Source: Lamellibrachia satsuma
Taxonomy: Eukaryota; Annelida; Polychaeta; Sabellida; Siboglinidae
DNA: 64,000 bases
Assembly: GCA_033239005.1 (NCBI GenBank)
Contig: BSQZ01000022.1
Location: forward strand, 2,042,501-2,106,500
Reading direction: 5' to 3'
Shown here: positions 32,705 through 44,649 of the stretch, piece by piece
Layout of the letters: each line of letters starts with the position of its first letter
Numbering within the stretch: position 1 is the stretch's first letter
Position numbers and translations under genes: made by a program
Notes under the pieces: generated by a model
Databases searched by the model: none
Told to the model about the DNA's origin: nothing
Seen by the model: only the letters and a program-made list of their open reading frames with translations

Positions 32705-34440
32705 TCAACATAGACAATAGTAATGACAATCAACATAGACAATAGTAATGACAATCAACGTAGACAATAGTAATGACAATCAACATAGACAATAGTAATG
32801 ACAATCAACATAGACAATAGTAATGACAATCAACACAGACAATAGTAATGACAATCAACACAGACAATAGTAATGACAATCAACACAGACAATAGTAATG
32901 ACAATCAACACAGACAATAGTAATGACAATCAACATATACAATAGTAATGACAATCAACAGAGACAATAGTAATGACAATCAACATAGACAATAGTAATG
33001 ACAATCAACACAGACAATAGTAATGACAATCAACATAGACAATAGTAATGACAATCAACACAGACAATAGTAATGACAATCAACACAGACAATAGTAATG
33101 ACAATCAACACAGACAATAGTAATGACAATCAACACAGACAATAGTAATGACAATCAACACAGACAATAGTAATGACAATCAACACAGACAATAGTAATG
33201 ACAATCGACATAGACAATAGTAATGACAATCAACACAGACAGTAGTAATGTCAATCGACATAGACAATAGTAATGACAATCGACATAGACAATAGTAATG
33301 ACAATCAACACAGACAGTAGTAATGACAATCGACATAGACAATAGTAATGACAATTGACACACACAATAGTAATGACAATCAACACAGACAATAGTAATG
33401 ACAATCAACATAGACAATTGTAATGACAATCAACACAGACAATAGTAATGACAATCAACATAGACAATAGTAATGTCAATCAACGTAGACAATAGTAATG
33501 ACAATCAACATAGACAATAGTAATGACAATCAACATAGACAATAGTAATGACAATCAACGTAGACAATAGTAATGACAATCAACATAGACAATAGTAATG
33601 ACAATCAACATAGACAATAGTAATGACAATCAACACAGACAATAGTAATGACAATCCACATAGACAATAGTAATGACAATCGACATAGACAATAGTAATG
33701 ACAATTGACACAGACAATAGTAATGACAATCGACATAGACAATAGTAATGACAATCAACATAGACAATAGTAATGACAATCAACATAGACAATAATAATG
33801 ACAATTGACATAGACAATAGTAATGACAATTGACATAGACAATAGTAATAACAATCAACACAGACAATAGTAATGACAATCAACATAGACAATAGTAATG
33901 ACAATCAACACAGACAATAGTAATGACAATCAACATAGACAATAGTAATGACAATCAACATAGACAATAGTAATGACAATCAACATAGACAATAGTAATG
34001 ACAATCAACACAGACAATAGTAATGACAATCAACACAGACAATAGTAATGACAACTGACATAGACAATATTAATGACAATCAACACAGACAATAGTAATG
34101 ACAATCAACATAGACAATAGTAATGACAATCAACACAGACAATAGTAATGACAATCAACATAGACAATAGTAATGACAATCAACATAGACAATAGTAATG
34201 ACAATCAACATAGACAATAGTAATGACAATCAACATAGACAATAGTAATGACAACTGACACAGACAATAGTAATGACAATTGACACAGACAATAGTAATG
34301 ACAATCGATATAGACAAATAGTAATGACAATCAACATAGACAATAGTAATGACAATCAACATAGACAATAGTAATGACAAATGACATAGACAATAGTAAT
34401 GACAATCAACATAGACAATAGTAATAACAATGAAAATGAC
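32705..34440. repeat. 25-bp minisatellite, about 69 units
   Basis: The unit is ACAATCAACA(C/T)AGACAATAG plus TAATG. It begins 56 bp upstream of the microexon 28 acceptor. Open frames across it are repeat artefacts. Confidence 0.95.
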
Positions 34441-34639
34441 AGAAAAGTAATTATTTTCTTTATTTTTTTAAATTAAGCTGATAAACACATAACACTGACC
34501 ATTTCATATGAAAAATGTCTCTCAAAGATAACAAAATCAATACTACCTTACACATTTCCATACAGCAACAAACAAGGCAATGAACTCTGAGAAGTTTTTA
34601 TTGCAGGTGTACCATAACTTATGACCTCACAAGTGACAC

Positions 34640-34940
34640 AAAGTAACATTAGTGAAATGTAGATTTGATATCAGAAGGTGCTTGTTGTCACAGAGGACAA
34701 TAAATTAATGGAACAAATTATATACAGATTGTGTAAATGCTAGCAGTGTGAATACAGTTAAAAACAAAATTGACAAATGTCTCTGAAGGACGGGTTGCAC
34801 ATAGATGAAACATTTTTGGATTCTCAATAAACCAATGGCTTCCTTGTCCACTTGCCACCTGGGTATTTTGCCTTGGATGGCCATCTTGTTAAATCTGGAT
34901 AAATCTGTTTAAATCTGGTAATAAATTGTTAAATCTTGTT
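34640..34940 (+). mobile_element. 3' end of CR1/L2-like LINE, antisense to gene
   Basis: CACAAAGTAACATTAGTGAA, INEWNKL-type coding, TCAATAAACCAATGGCTTCC and a run of TAAATCTG-like tail repeats. 5' truncated. Confidence 0.75.
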
Positions 34941-35003
34941 AAAGTTACAAAAGTATGATCAGGTGCGATTTTTCCCTAATAACACAACCAAATTAATACG
35001 CAC

Positions 35004-35051
35004 CATTGACAACCACGACTTCATTGGTGGCTTTCTTCGTGTAGGTTGTCT
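35004..35051 (-). CDS. VWDE-like giant gene, exon 27: 48-nt exon (cassette B only)
   Basis: A TTTGCCACAG acceptor and GTGCG donor bracket 48 nt encoding KTTYTKKATNEVVVVNG with split codons at both ends (phase 1 to 1). It lies between the LamG and Ig-like exons, where cassette C has a direct junction and cassette A has exon 10. Its length is a multiple of three and its phase symmetric, so it could be included or skipped without frame change. Threonine-rich, linker-like. Confidence 0.65.
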
Positions 35052-35220
35052 CTGTGGCAAATAAAATACATGAAAGGTTAAAGCAGTACAATTCAACTGT
35101 GGTGACAGGGTAGACATAATGACAGCTGTTGAAGCAACCAACATTATAAATGTGTAATAAATTCTCAACAATAACGATAAATGATGAGATTACTCAGTAC
35201 ATATAACTGTTGAAGAGGCA

Positions 35221-35317
35221 AAACAATGGAAGTCCATTTTTGTGCATGAGAAGTCAGTGTAATAGACTCATATCCAACCTACCACTTGATGCAGATCAAA
35301 ATGGACTTCCATTGTTT
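35221..35317. other. Perfect 20-bp inverted repeat, 57-nt loop
   Basis: AAACAATGGAAGTCCATTTT at 35221-35240 and its exact reverse complement at 35298-35317, in the intron between exons 26 and 27. Confidence 0.85.
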
Positions 35318-35865
35318 GGAATTGTCAACAGTGATATGTTGGCACTACATTTAGTAGATGAAATTCTATTGTCTGGGATTTTGACCAAATTAGTTATAAT
35401 GACATAACAATCCTGGAAGATATGATAACTATTATTATTTAAGCATTGTAATCCTGACATATTACAATATGACACCCTCATGAAACAGAGGTAATGTTGT
35501 CATCAATCCTCATGAATCCCCACAAACAAAAGTGAAATTGAACTTTGTCTCAGTTGTCGCATCAACCTGCTAAAGAAGGTCTGGTTATTTCTACGCAAAT
35601 TAAATTGGACAAACTTGTCTCATTTTTATTTTTTTTAAGCACAATTTCCTTGTTTTTCGTCTAGTAACACAATATTTTACATATTTGATCATTTGAATAC
35701 ATAAATTTCAGACTGCAACTTGCACACACAGGTGAATGTGAAACATCATTTATTTGATCAAACAAAACACGAGTTGCATCGTAGTAGTTTTAGGCGGTGT
35801 GTTCAAATATGGGCGCGAGCGGTTTTGGCCACTATGCCACCAGGAAAGCAAAACAACAAACCTAA

Positions 35866-35893
35866 GCAACAACAACAACAACAACAACAACAA
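35866..35893. repeat. (CAA)n microsatellite
   Basis: About nine CAA triplets. Confidence 0.9.
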
Positions 35894-36102
35894 TACATGA
35901 TAAAGTAAGCAAACATGAGACAAAATACAAATACAGTTTCGTTTAATTTTATATACCATGGTTTATTATGAGTAAAATTAAAAAATTATTTAAAAATTAC
36001 ACTATTGGTGAATTTAATTATATTAAAATAGCGGGAAATGCAGCTTCAGAGCAGTTGAGTTGATATTTAAAAATCAAGGGTGTAGAAAATAAAATAACTT
36101 AC

Positions 36103-36723
36103 TTAGCTCGCACTTCTTGAGGTCATCAATCTCATTCAGCTGTAATGGCCTGTCAAAAATCTGCAGGCAGGAAACTCGACCTTTAAAGTTGTCTGTTACC
36201 GTTCCAATGGCCCCCAGGTAGATGGCAGAATCTGTGGCTAACATATCTGTTCTGGGTGTGCTTGAAACGTCTCCCTGTTTGCCATCGACAAACAGACGAG
36301 CCAACCCAGTGTTATAGTTGTATGTACCACCGACGTGATACCACTTCTTTGCATCAAGCTTCGTCTTCAGTTCCAGGAACATTTGCGTGGTGTTACGTTT
36401 CACTAGACGGAAAACAATTTCACTGCTCGCCTTATCGTAGTAGAGGCCAACGCTTCTCTCATTGCCATAATTTACGATTGATCCCGTCTCATCAGCATAA
36501 ACGTTCAGGAAGATTGACAACGAATACGTTGTGTCTAACATTGCAATGTTCTCGATCTTCACTTGGCTTCCCGTGGCTCCAATGAACATTGTGGCTCCGT
36601 TATCAGTGCCTCCAGGGCCTGACACAATGTTAGTGTCCCCAACGGTTGAGTTGGCACCCAACCCCATCAGGTCAATAGCCCCAGCACAGCCGGTCAAGGC
36701 AAACTTGCCTAGTGCATGAGACG
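36103..36723 (-). CDS. VWDE-like giant gene, exon 26: LamG-like domain (cassette B)
   Basis: 621 bp in one exon, phase 1 to 1. Order of features: ALGKFALTGCAGAIDLMG, the strand DTTYSLSIFLNVYADETGSI, NYGNERSVGLYYD, then KWYHVGGTYNYNTGLARLFV, IYLGAIG and FKGRVSCLQIFDRPL, ending KKCEL. The two cysteines (TGC near the start, SCLQ...KKC near the end) are typical of extracellular LamG/jellyroll domains. No obvious calcium-binding or sugar-binding residues can be assigned from sequence alone. Confidence 0.9.
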
Positions 36724-36744
36724 CTGTAAGAAAAAGGGCAACAT

Positions 36745-36850
36745 GCGAGCATAAGCAACAATTTTAGAATAAGCTAAAAATACGAGTATAAGCAACAATT
36801 TTAGTATAAGGTAAAAATATGAGCATAGGCAAAAATTTTAGTATAACGTA
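36745..36850. repeat. Short tandem repeat, about 33 bp, 3 units
   Basis: GAGCATAAGCAACAATTTTA with AGTATAAGCTAAAAATAC is repeated three times just upstream of exon 26. Confidence 0.75.
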
Positions 36851-36929
36851 AAAAGATTTTTTACTTGACATTGATAGTGGCATGTTTTAGGTGGTAGAAC
36901 ATAAAACAATATTATTATTACACTACACT

Positions 36930-37060
36930 CACACACACTCATGCATGCACACAGACACAAACACATACATAGATTACATGTATGTATGTATGTATGTATG
37001 TATGTATGTATACATACACACATACACACATATATGTATATATATATATATGTGCATATT
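36930..37060. repeat. CA / TATG / TA microsatellite
   Basis: CACACA, (TATG)n and (TA)n tracts; a similar tract lies at 37425-37490. Confidence 0.85.
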
Positions 37061-37424
37061 GCCACTGCAAGAGCTTATCATTTTTATTAGGGCATTACCA
37101 AAGGCAATGACAACAAAAATCACATGGAACTGCCAGTTTCATGAAGTATTTACACCATATGACGTAACTATGAACAATCGTAGAAAACATACATAGCGTT
37201 GTTAACAGTTGTACGTAACTACAAACTACTATTGTTCCAAGTTACGTAATCTATGTCAAACTTCAACATAAGTTTGTTTGCAATATCCCCAGCCCTGGGG
37301 GAATTTTGAACTTTTTTAATGCATGAACAATCACCATGGGTCCCTGGGCACGCCTACAAAATATCAGCCTAATATATGCAAAACTGATGGAGATACGATG
37401 GAACAGAGTCACAAAAAACTATAC

Positions 37425-37495
37425 ATATGTATATATATATATATATATATATACATACATACATACATACATATACATATATATACATATGTACA
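37425..37495. repeat. TA / CATA microsatellite
   Basis: (TA)n followed by (CATA)n, between exons 25 and 26. Confidence 0.85.
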
Positions 37496-37694
37496 CACTC
37501 CACTCCACATGCACACATATGTGGTATTACAATACATGCACTCACACCTATTATTATCATCACCAATGCTCCTTATAGCAACTTAGCTATGCTTCTGCAA
37601 TGTTTCTAGTTATGGTATACACATGTATAATAAAGACATATTCCCAAAACGCCGTAGACATATTTCATGTGGATGATCTTCATGTGTAACTTAC

Positions 37695-37809
37695 TTCCTA
37701 TGACGCTCCATTTAGATGTGCTGATGCCCGGTAAACAGCCCAATCGGGCATCGTTTCGGTTGAATCCACCATCAATGTGGCACATGTTGTCAATGAAACA
37801 CGTGTTGGG
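37695..37809 (-). CDS. VWDE-like giant gene, exon 25: 'C-I-D-x-M-C' segment with amplified 3' splice site (cassette A)
   Basis: The minimal exon is 115 bp, like its three homologues: PNTCFIDNMCHIDGGFN, then GCLPGIS and KWSVIG, ending phase 1 at GTAAG. Its acceptor (GTGTGCAG|CCCAACACGTG) is the last of 21 tandem copies spaced 51 bp apart. Splicing to the most distant acceptor (exon start 38829, TTTGCAG|CCCAACACG) would extend the exon by exactly 1,020 bp in frame with no stop, adding 20 copies of a 17-residue repeat (VCVQPNACFIVSYQVIG). Which acceptor is used cannot be decided here. Confidence 0.8.
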
Positions 37810-38835
37810 CTGCACACAAACACCAATCACTTGATAAGACACAATGAAACACGTGTTGGGCTGCACACAAACACCAAACACTTGATAAGAAACAATGAAA
37901 CACGTGTTGGGCTGCACACAAACACCAATCACTTGATAAGACACAATGAAACACGCGTTGCGCTGCACACAAACACCAATCACTTGATAAGACACAATGA
38001 AACACGCGTTGGGCTGCACACAAACACCAATCACTTGATAAGACACAATGAAACACGCGTTGGGCTGCACACAAACACCAATCACTTGATAAGACACAAT
38101 GAAACACGCGTTGGGCTGCACACAAACACCAATCACTTGATAAGACACAATGAAACACGCGTTGGGCTGCACACAAACACCAATCACTTGATAAGACACA
38201 ATGAAACACGCGTTGGGCTGCACACAAACACCAATCACTTGATAAGACACAATGAAACACGCGTTGGGCTGCACACAAACACCAATCACTTGATAAGACA
38301 CAATGAAACACGCGTTGGGCTGCACACAAACACCAATCACTTGATAAGACACAATGAAACACGCGTTGGGCTGCACACAAACACCAATCACTTGATAAGA
38401 CACAATGAAACACGCGTTGGGCTGCACACAAACACCAATCACTTGATAAGACACAATGAAACACGCGGTGGGCTGCACACAAACACCAATCACTTGATAA
38501 GAAACAATGAAACACGCGTTGGGCTGCACACAAACACCAATCACTTGATAAGACACAATGAAACACGCGTTGGGCTGCACACAAACACCAATCACTTGAT
38601 AAGACACAATGAAACACGCGTTGGGCTGCACACAAACACCAATCACTTGATAAGACACAATGAAACACGCGTTGGGCTGCACACAAACACCAATCACTTG
38701 ATAAGACACAATGAAACACGCGTTGGGCTGCACACAAACACCAATCACTTGATAAGACACAATGAAACACGTGTTGGGCTGCACACAATCACCAATCACT
38801 TGATAAGACACAATGAAACACGTGTTGGGCTGCAA
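37795..38835 (-). repeat. 51-bp minisatellite carrying the exon 25 acceptor, 20 units plus end copy
   Basis: Each unit on the minus strand has TTTGTGTGCAG|CCCAACGCGTGTTTCATTG plus TGTCTTATCAAGTGATTGGTG. The acceptor AG and the first 19 coding bases of exon 25 recur 21 times at exact 51-bp steps (exon-start positions 37809, 37860 ... 38829). Units at both ends have CACGTG, the interior CGCGTT. There is no stop or frame shift in the minus-strand coding frame; the plus strand is open too, as a by-product of 51 = 3 x 17. Confidence 0.95.
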
Positions 38836-39059
38836 AGTTTAGAAGTCTTCACAGTAGGAGGTATTATTTTGTAATAATCATGTTATACTTCTGTCGAAAA
38901 TTTCACATGATTCAACCTTGATGTTAGTGTTATATTACGCACCAGAGGCGCCAAAGGAAGTGTCTATTACCAGCCAACAGGCATGTTATGAAAGGGTTAG
39001 TTTTGATTGTCTGTTCCACATGAAATGCAAAGTCACTGCCAAAATCACAATATTACCTG

Positions 39060-39490
39060 ATAAAAAATTTAATTTGATTTTTTTAATGTCATTAAATAAT
39101 ACATTTATTATTGTAATGAAAAGTAAGTATTTAATTGTAATGAAATTTAATTAAGCAATTGTAATATAATGTAATTATTTAATTAGTGCCAACTCTAGTC
39201 AGAAACTCCTCAAGGCATTTTACATTAAAATGAAATAATTAAATTACGTTACAATTAACTAATAAAATGTTAGTACAATGAAATAATAAAATTACATTAA
39301 AATTAAATAATTAAATTAAATTAAAATTAAATAATTAATAACTTTAAAATGAAATAATTAAATTACATTAGAATTAAACTTTATTGAATAATTAAATTAC
39401 ATAAAATCAAACAATTACATGACAATTAAATAAAATACATTTCATTACAATAAAAGTTATTGTTATATTACAATTACAAGTAGACATTTA
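39060..39490. repeat. AT-rich simple sequence (AATTAAATTACATTA-like)
   Basis: Irregular TTAAATTACATTAAAATTAA units in the intron between exons 24 and 25. Confidence 0.75.
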
Positions 39491-39553
39491 ATTATTCAGC
39501 AGAAACTGTCAAAAGTCCAATACTATTATTTATCATTGAACGTATTCACCCAC

Positions 39554-39775
39554 CCCTTGGGAGCAAGTCCCTGATATGGCGTCACAGTTGTAGCAGCCAA
39601 GGTCAAAGTTCAACACCAGTATGCTTTTCGCACTCAGTTTCTTCCCGTCGTTGCTGACCCACACAAAGTAGCTGACTTTCCGGTCTGGTAGTTTGCATTT
39701 CACCTGACGCTTCTGGACGTAGATGGCACCAACTGTGCTCACTTCAGACATTGGTTCATATGGCACGGCAGACAA
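39554..39775 (-). CDS. VWDE-like giant gene, exon 24: beta-rich domain with CxxC (cassette A)
   Basis: 222 bp, phase 0, same length as exon 56. It starts LSAVPYEPMSEV, contains VKCKLPD, VWVSNDGKK and ends FDLGCYNCDAISGTCSQG. The donor read as GGG|GTGGGT is the one giving phase 0 into exon 25. Confidence 0.84.
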
Positions 39776-39837
39776 CTGGAAAATACATTAATTACTTTGT
39801 TCTTAACCTGCAAGTGCACATCATAATGTTACAGATG

Positions 39838-40875
<1,038 letters not shown>

Positions 40876-41159
40876 TGTACAATCGCATTTAAACTAAGCC
40901 TTGAGAATAAGGAAATATATATATATTGTAAATCAATGCAATGCACACTTCTATTCTCTCCATTTCTATCACAAGATTTTAACACAAAATTATTGTAATT
41001 AGCAAAATGTATTCTATCTTTATATACGCATGATTTAAATTAGTATTGTAGTGGATTTGTATATGTTTTGCATTAGCATGAACCAGTGCATAAACAGTTT
41101 TGTATATAATTTATATGCAATGTAGGACATAAGTGTTGCTGTTATTATTAAATTTTTCT
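40876..41159. other. AT-rich intron segment
   Basis: No recognised content between family X and the LINE tail. Confidence 0.5.
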
Positions 41160-41285
41160 ACTATGCATCTAATCCACAGTAGAAATTGTTAGACTCTCAA
41201 TTAGCCAATGGCTTCCTTGTCCACTTGCCATCTGGAACTTGTTGTTTGGGATGGCAATCTTGTTAAATCTTGTTAAATCTAATTC
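41160..41285 (+). mobile_element. CR1/L2-like LINE tail, antisense to gene
   Basis: TTAGCCAATGGCTTCCTTGT, CACTTGCCATCTGGAAC and GGGATGGCAATCTTGTTAAA with a duplicated TCTTGTTAAA tail. Confidence 0.72.
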
Positions 41286-42115
41286 ACTTAAGCATCATAT
41301 TTTAATAAAGCGGGAATAGAAAATGATTCTGTCACAGTCAATACATTTGATTCTACTAAATGTCTGATTCTGGTATGTGCGACTCTGTTATTGCCTGTAC
41401 AACATTTGGCCAGCATCATAGTTGTGAGATCAGTTATTGCATGATGTTAAATAAAGTTAAATTGCCTGTTAGATTTACTGGAGGGGGGGATAATGTAACT
41501 AGTAAGACACATAATGAAGAATGATCAAACAAGTTCTGCTATTTACACTGTGACCTGACCAACACTTTGACATACCCACTAGAATCCAAGCATTAAAATT
41601 CCCAGTATTCTTATCAATGCTGTTTTTGGGTGACATAATGCAGTTTTTTAAGTCGGGATGCCATTTGTCAACTTTCGTTTCATCCCTTGGACACAATTGT
41701 ATGGTGGTTGGAAATTGCCTCTAAAGACAAATTAGGCTGGTACTTAATGCCATATTAAAATTGTGTTTTACTTACTTCCAAATTAAATTGTTTACTAAAC
41801 AAACGCACATGTATTTCGTAACAAAGTAACTTCACAATGAGCATCCAAACAGTTTGGTGGTGCCACCAACACCAACAGATAAACCATGAATTAGCTTAAT
41901 AGGATATGAGTGCAAATTTTAACACTACTAGTTTTGGACATCAGCAAAATCAGAATCATATTTTGTTAACCAGTAATCAAAATTATTTTAGTGTCAGAAA
42001 GGTGGCTTCTACATTGACTCCAGTTGTTTTTAAATAAAACATGCACGTAGCATGATGTAGTACTGCCAACACAACAGTAATGAAAGAGTGGGAAACCCTA
42101 TCTGTCATTCCTTAC
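41286..42115. other. Intron segment upstream of exon 24, no recognised content
   Basis: AT-rich; no array or element identified. Confidence 0.55.
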
Positions 42116-42315
42116 ATTGGCTACATTGGCCACCGCAAAATGGCAGGTGAGAATGTCTGAATCGATGAACTGTGAGCCAAAGATGACGACCAAGTCACAG
42201 GCACGCTTCGATATATCACAGATGATGGTGTTGAGTCTGCTGGAGATGACTGGGCTATCAGCAGCTCGCAGACTGCAGTCCACTCCTGCATAGGTTTGTT
42301 GGCACACACACACTC
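42116..42315 (-). CDS. VWDE-like giant gene, exon 23: second half of EGF and IPT/TIG-like segment (cassette A)
   Basis: 200 bp, phase 1 to 0. It starts GVCVCQQTYAGVDC and continues SPVISSRLN...LVVIFGSQF...CHFAVANVAN. The acceptor is TTGTAG followed by GAGTGTGTGT; this junction, including the first ten coding bases, is the unit of the long tandem array immediately upstream in transcription (42316-44090). Donor taken as AAT|GTAAGG because it keeps phase 0 for exon 24. Confidence 0.83.
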
Positions 42316-44090
42316 CTACAACATAAACATGTAGTATTCACAGACACACACTCCTACAACAAATATGTAGTATTCACTGACACACACTCCTACAACATAA
42401 AAATGTAGTGTTCACAGACACACACTCCTACAACATAAAAATGTAGTGTTCACTGACACATTCCTACAACATAAACATGTAGTGTTCACAGACACACACT
42501 CCTACAACATAAACATGTAGTGTTCACAGACACACTTCTACAACAAAACCATGTAGTGTTCACAGACACACACTCCTACAACATAAACATGTAGTGTTCA
42601 CAGACACATACTCCGACAACATAAACATATAGTGTTCACAGACACACGCCTACAACAAAAACATGTAGTGTTCACAGACACACACTCCTACAACATAAAC
42701 ATGTAGTGTTCACAGACACATGCCTACAACATAAACATGTAGTGTTCACAGACACATACTCCTACAACATTAACATGTAGTGTTCACAGACACACTTCTA
42801 CAACAAAAACATGTAGTGTTCACAGACACATACTCCTACAACATAAACATGTAGTGTTCACAGACACATACTCCTACAACATAAACATGTAGTGTTCACA
42901 GACACACTCCTACAACAAAAACATGTAGTGTTCACAGACACACTCCTACAACAAAAACATGTAGTGTTCACAGACACATACTCCTACAACAAAAACATGT
43001 AGTGTTCACAGACACACTCCTACAACAAAAACATGTAGTGTTCACAGACACATACTCCTACAACATAAACATGTAGTGTTCACAGACACATACTCCTACA
43101 ACAAAAACATGTAGTGTTCACAGACACATACTCCTACAACATAAACATGTAGTGTTCACAGACACACACTCCTACAACATAAACATGTAGTGTTCACAGA
43201 CACACACTCCTACAACATTAACATGTAGTGTTCACAGACACACTTCTACAACAAAAACATGTAGTGTTCACAGACACACACTCCTACAACATAAACATGT
43301 AGTGTTCACAGACACACTTCTACAACATTAACATGTAGTGTTCACAGACACACTCCTACAACAAAAACATGTAGTGTTCACAGACACATACTCCTACAAC
43401 ATAAACATGTAGTGTTCACAGACACACTTCTACAACAAAAACATGTAGTGTTCACAGACACATACTCCTACAACAAAAACATGTAGTGTTCACAGACACA
43501 CACTCCTACAACATAAACATGTAGTGTTCACAGACACACTCCTACAACATAAACATGTAGTGTTCACAGACACACACTCCTACAACATAAACATGTAGTG
43601 TTCACAGACACACTCCTACAACAAAAACATGTAGTGTTCACAGACAAACTCCTACAACAAAAACATGTAGCGTTCACAGACACATACTCCTACAACATAA
43701 ACATGTAGTGTTCACAGACACACTCCTACAACAAAAACATATAATATTCACACAAACACACACTCCTACAACATAAACATGTAGTGTTCACAGACACACT
43801 TCTACAACAAAAACATGTAGTGTTCACAGACACATACTCCTACAACATAAACATGTAGTGTTCACAGACACACTCCTACAACAAAAACATGTAGTGTTCA
43901 CAGACACATACTCCTACAACAAAAACATGTAGTGTTCACAGACACACACTCCTACAACATAAACATGTAGTGTTCACAGACACACTCCTACAACATAAAC
44001 ATGTAGTGTTCACAGACACACACTCCTACAACATAAACATGTCGTGTTCACAGAGTCACAGACACATACTCCTAAACCCCACAAGGTTCA
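42316..44090 (-). repeat. Minisatellite of about 38 bp carrying the exon 23 acceptor, about 45 units
   Basis: Minus-strand unit: CTGTGAACACTACATGTTTA followed by TGTTGTAG|GAGTGTGTGT. The TAG acceptor and the first ten bases of exon 23 are part of the unit; unit length varies (about 34-40 bp), mainly by loss of AC or TAC in the CACACACTCC part. A decoy acceptor used in frame would read GVCVC, then reach the TAG of the next unit within about 12 codons. Confidence 0.93.
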
Positions 44091-44139
44091 CATGTGCCTA
44101 TAAAACACAATCATGAAACAAAATTATTTAGTATTCATG

Positions 44140-44290
44140 TACACACATGTGCACGCATGCTGTTCACACACTGCTGAAATACAAACACACACATGCATGT
44201 ATGTGTGCACATACACACTTGAAGCACATGCACATATGCAAATATGCATGCATGCACTTGATGCTATTCACATAATGTTGAAACACAAAC
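44140..44290. repeat. ATGCATG / CA microsatellite
   Basis: CACACATGCATG-type repeats next to the exon 22 donor. Confidence 0.75.
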
Positions 44291-44309
44291 AATCTGTTTA
44301 ATTTCTCAC

Positions 44310-44496
44310 CTGCTTCACACCGTCCATTACCACTGCAGTCTTTAGGGCAAAGCTGCTCAAGGACAGACGATGGGGGCAACAGCTGTCCACCAGTGCCAAC
44401 TTTCCAAGTTGCTACGTCTCTCTCGAGTCGTTGTAAACACTGCTCCTGCACTGTTTCCACGGCCACCTGGGCCCACTGTTTGTCGCCTTTAGATAA
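44310..44496 (-). CDS. VWDE-like giant gene, exon 22: W-rich segment and first half of EGF (cassette A)
   Basis: 187 bp, phase 0 to 1. It starts LSKGDKQWAQVAVE and ends CPKDCSGNGRCEAG; the last glycine codon is completed by exon 23. C-x3-C-x5-C is the first half of the EGF. Donor GTGAG. Confidence 0.86.
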
Positions 44497-44649
44497 CTGT
44501 GAAAAAAGTCACAGTTACTTTCAAGACATGACTGATAAAAGTTGACAAATAAAAAAAGTCAATATATTGCATGTAGTATTTTGCCAACGAACAAAAGCTC
44601 TGGTGAGATCTGGTGAACCATGAAATGTCACTATTAAAGTGCAAGGGAA

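Noticed and set aside
33130..34380. Leu/Cys/Tyr-rich frames in the 25-bp array
   Set aside because: Repeat artefact; they would not splice in phase with exons 27 and 28.
32705..34440. Possible CRISPR-like array
   Set aside because: Head-to-tail 25-bp units without unique spacers in a spliced eukaryotic gene: a minisatellite.
37777..38874. 365-codon plus-strand open frame across the 51-bp array
   Set aside because: A by-product of a 51-bp stop-free unit. It has no splice or domain support on the plus strand, while the minus frame is continuous with exon 25.
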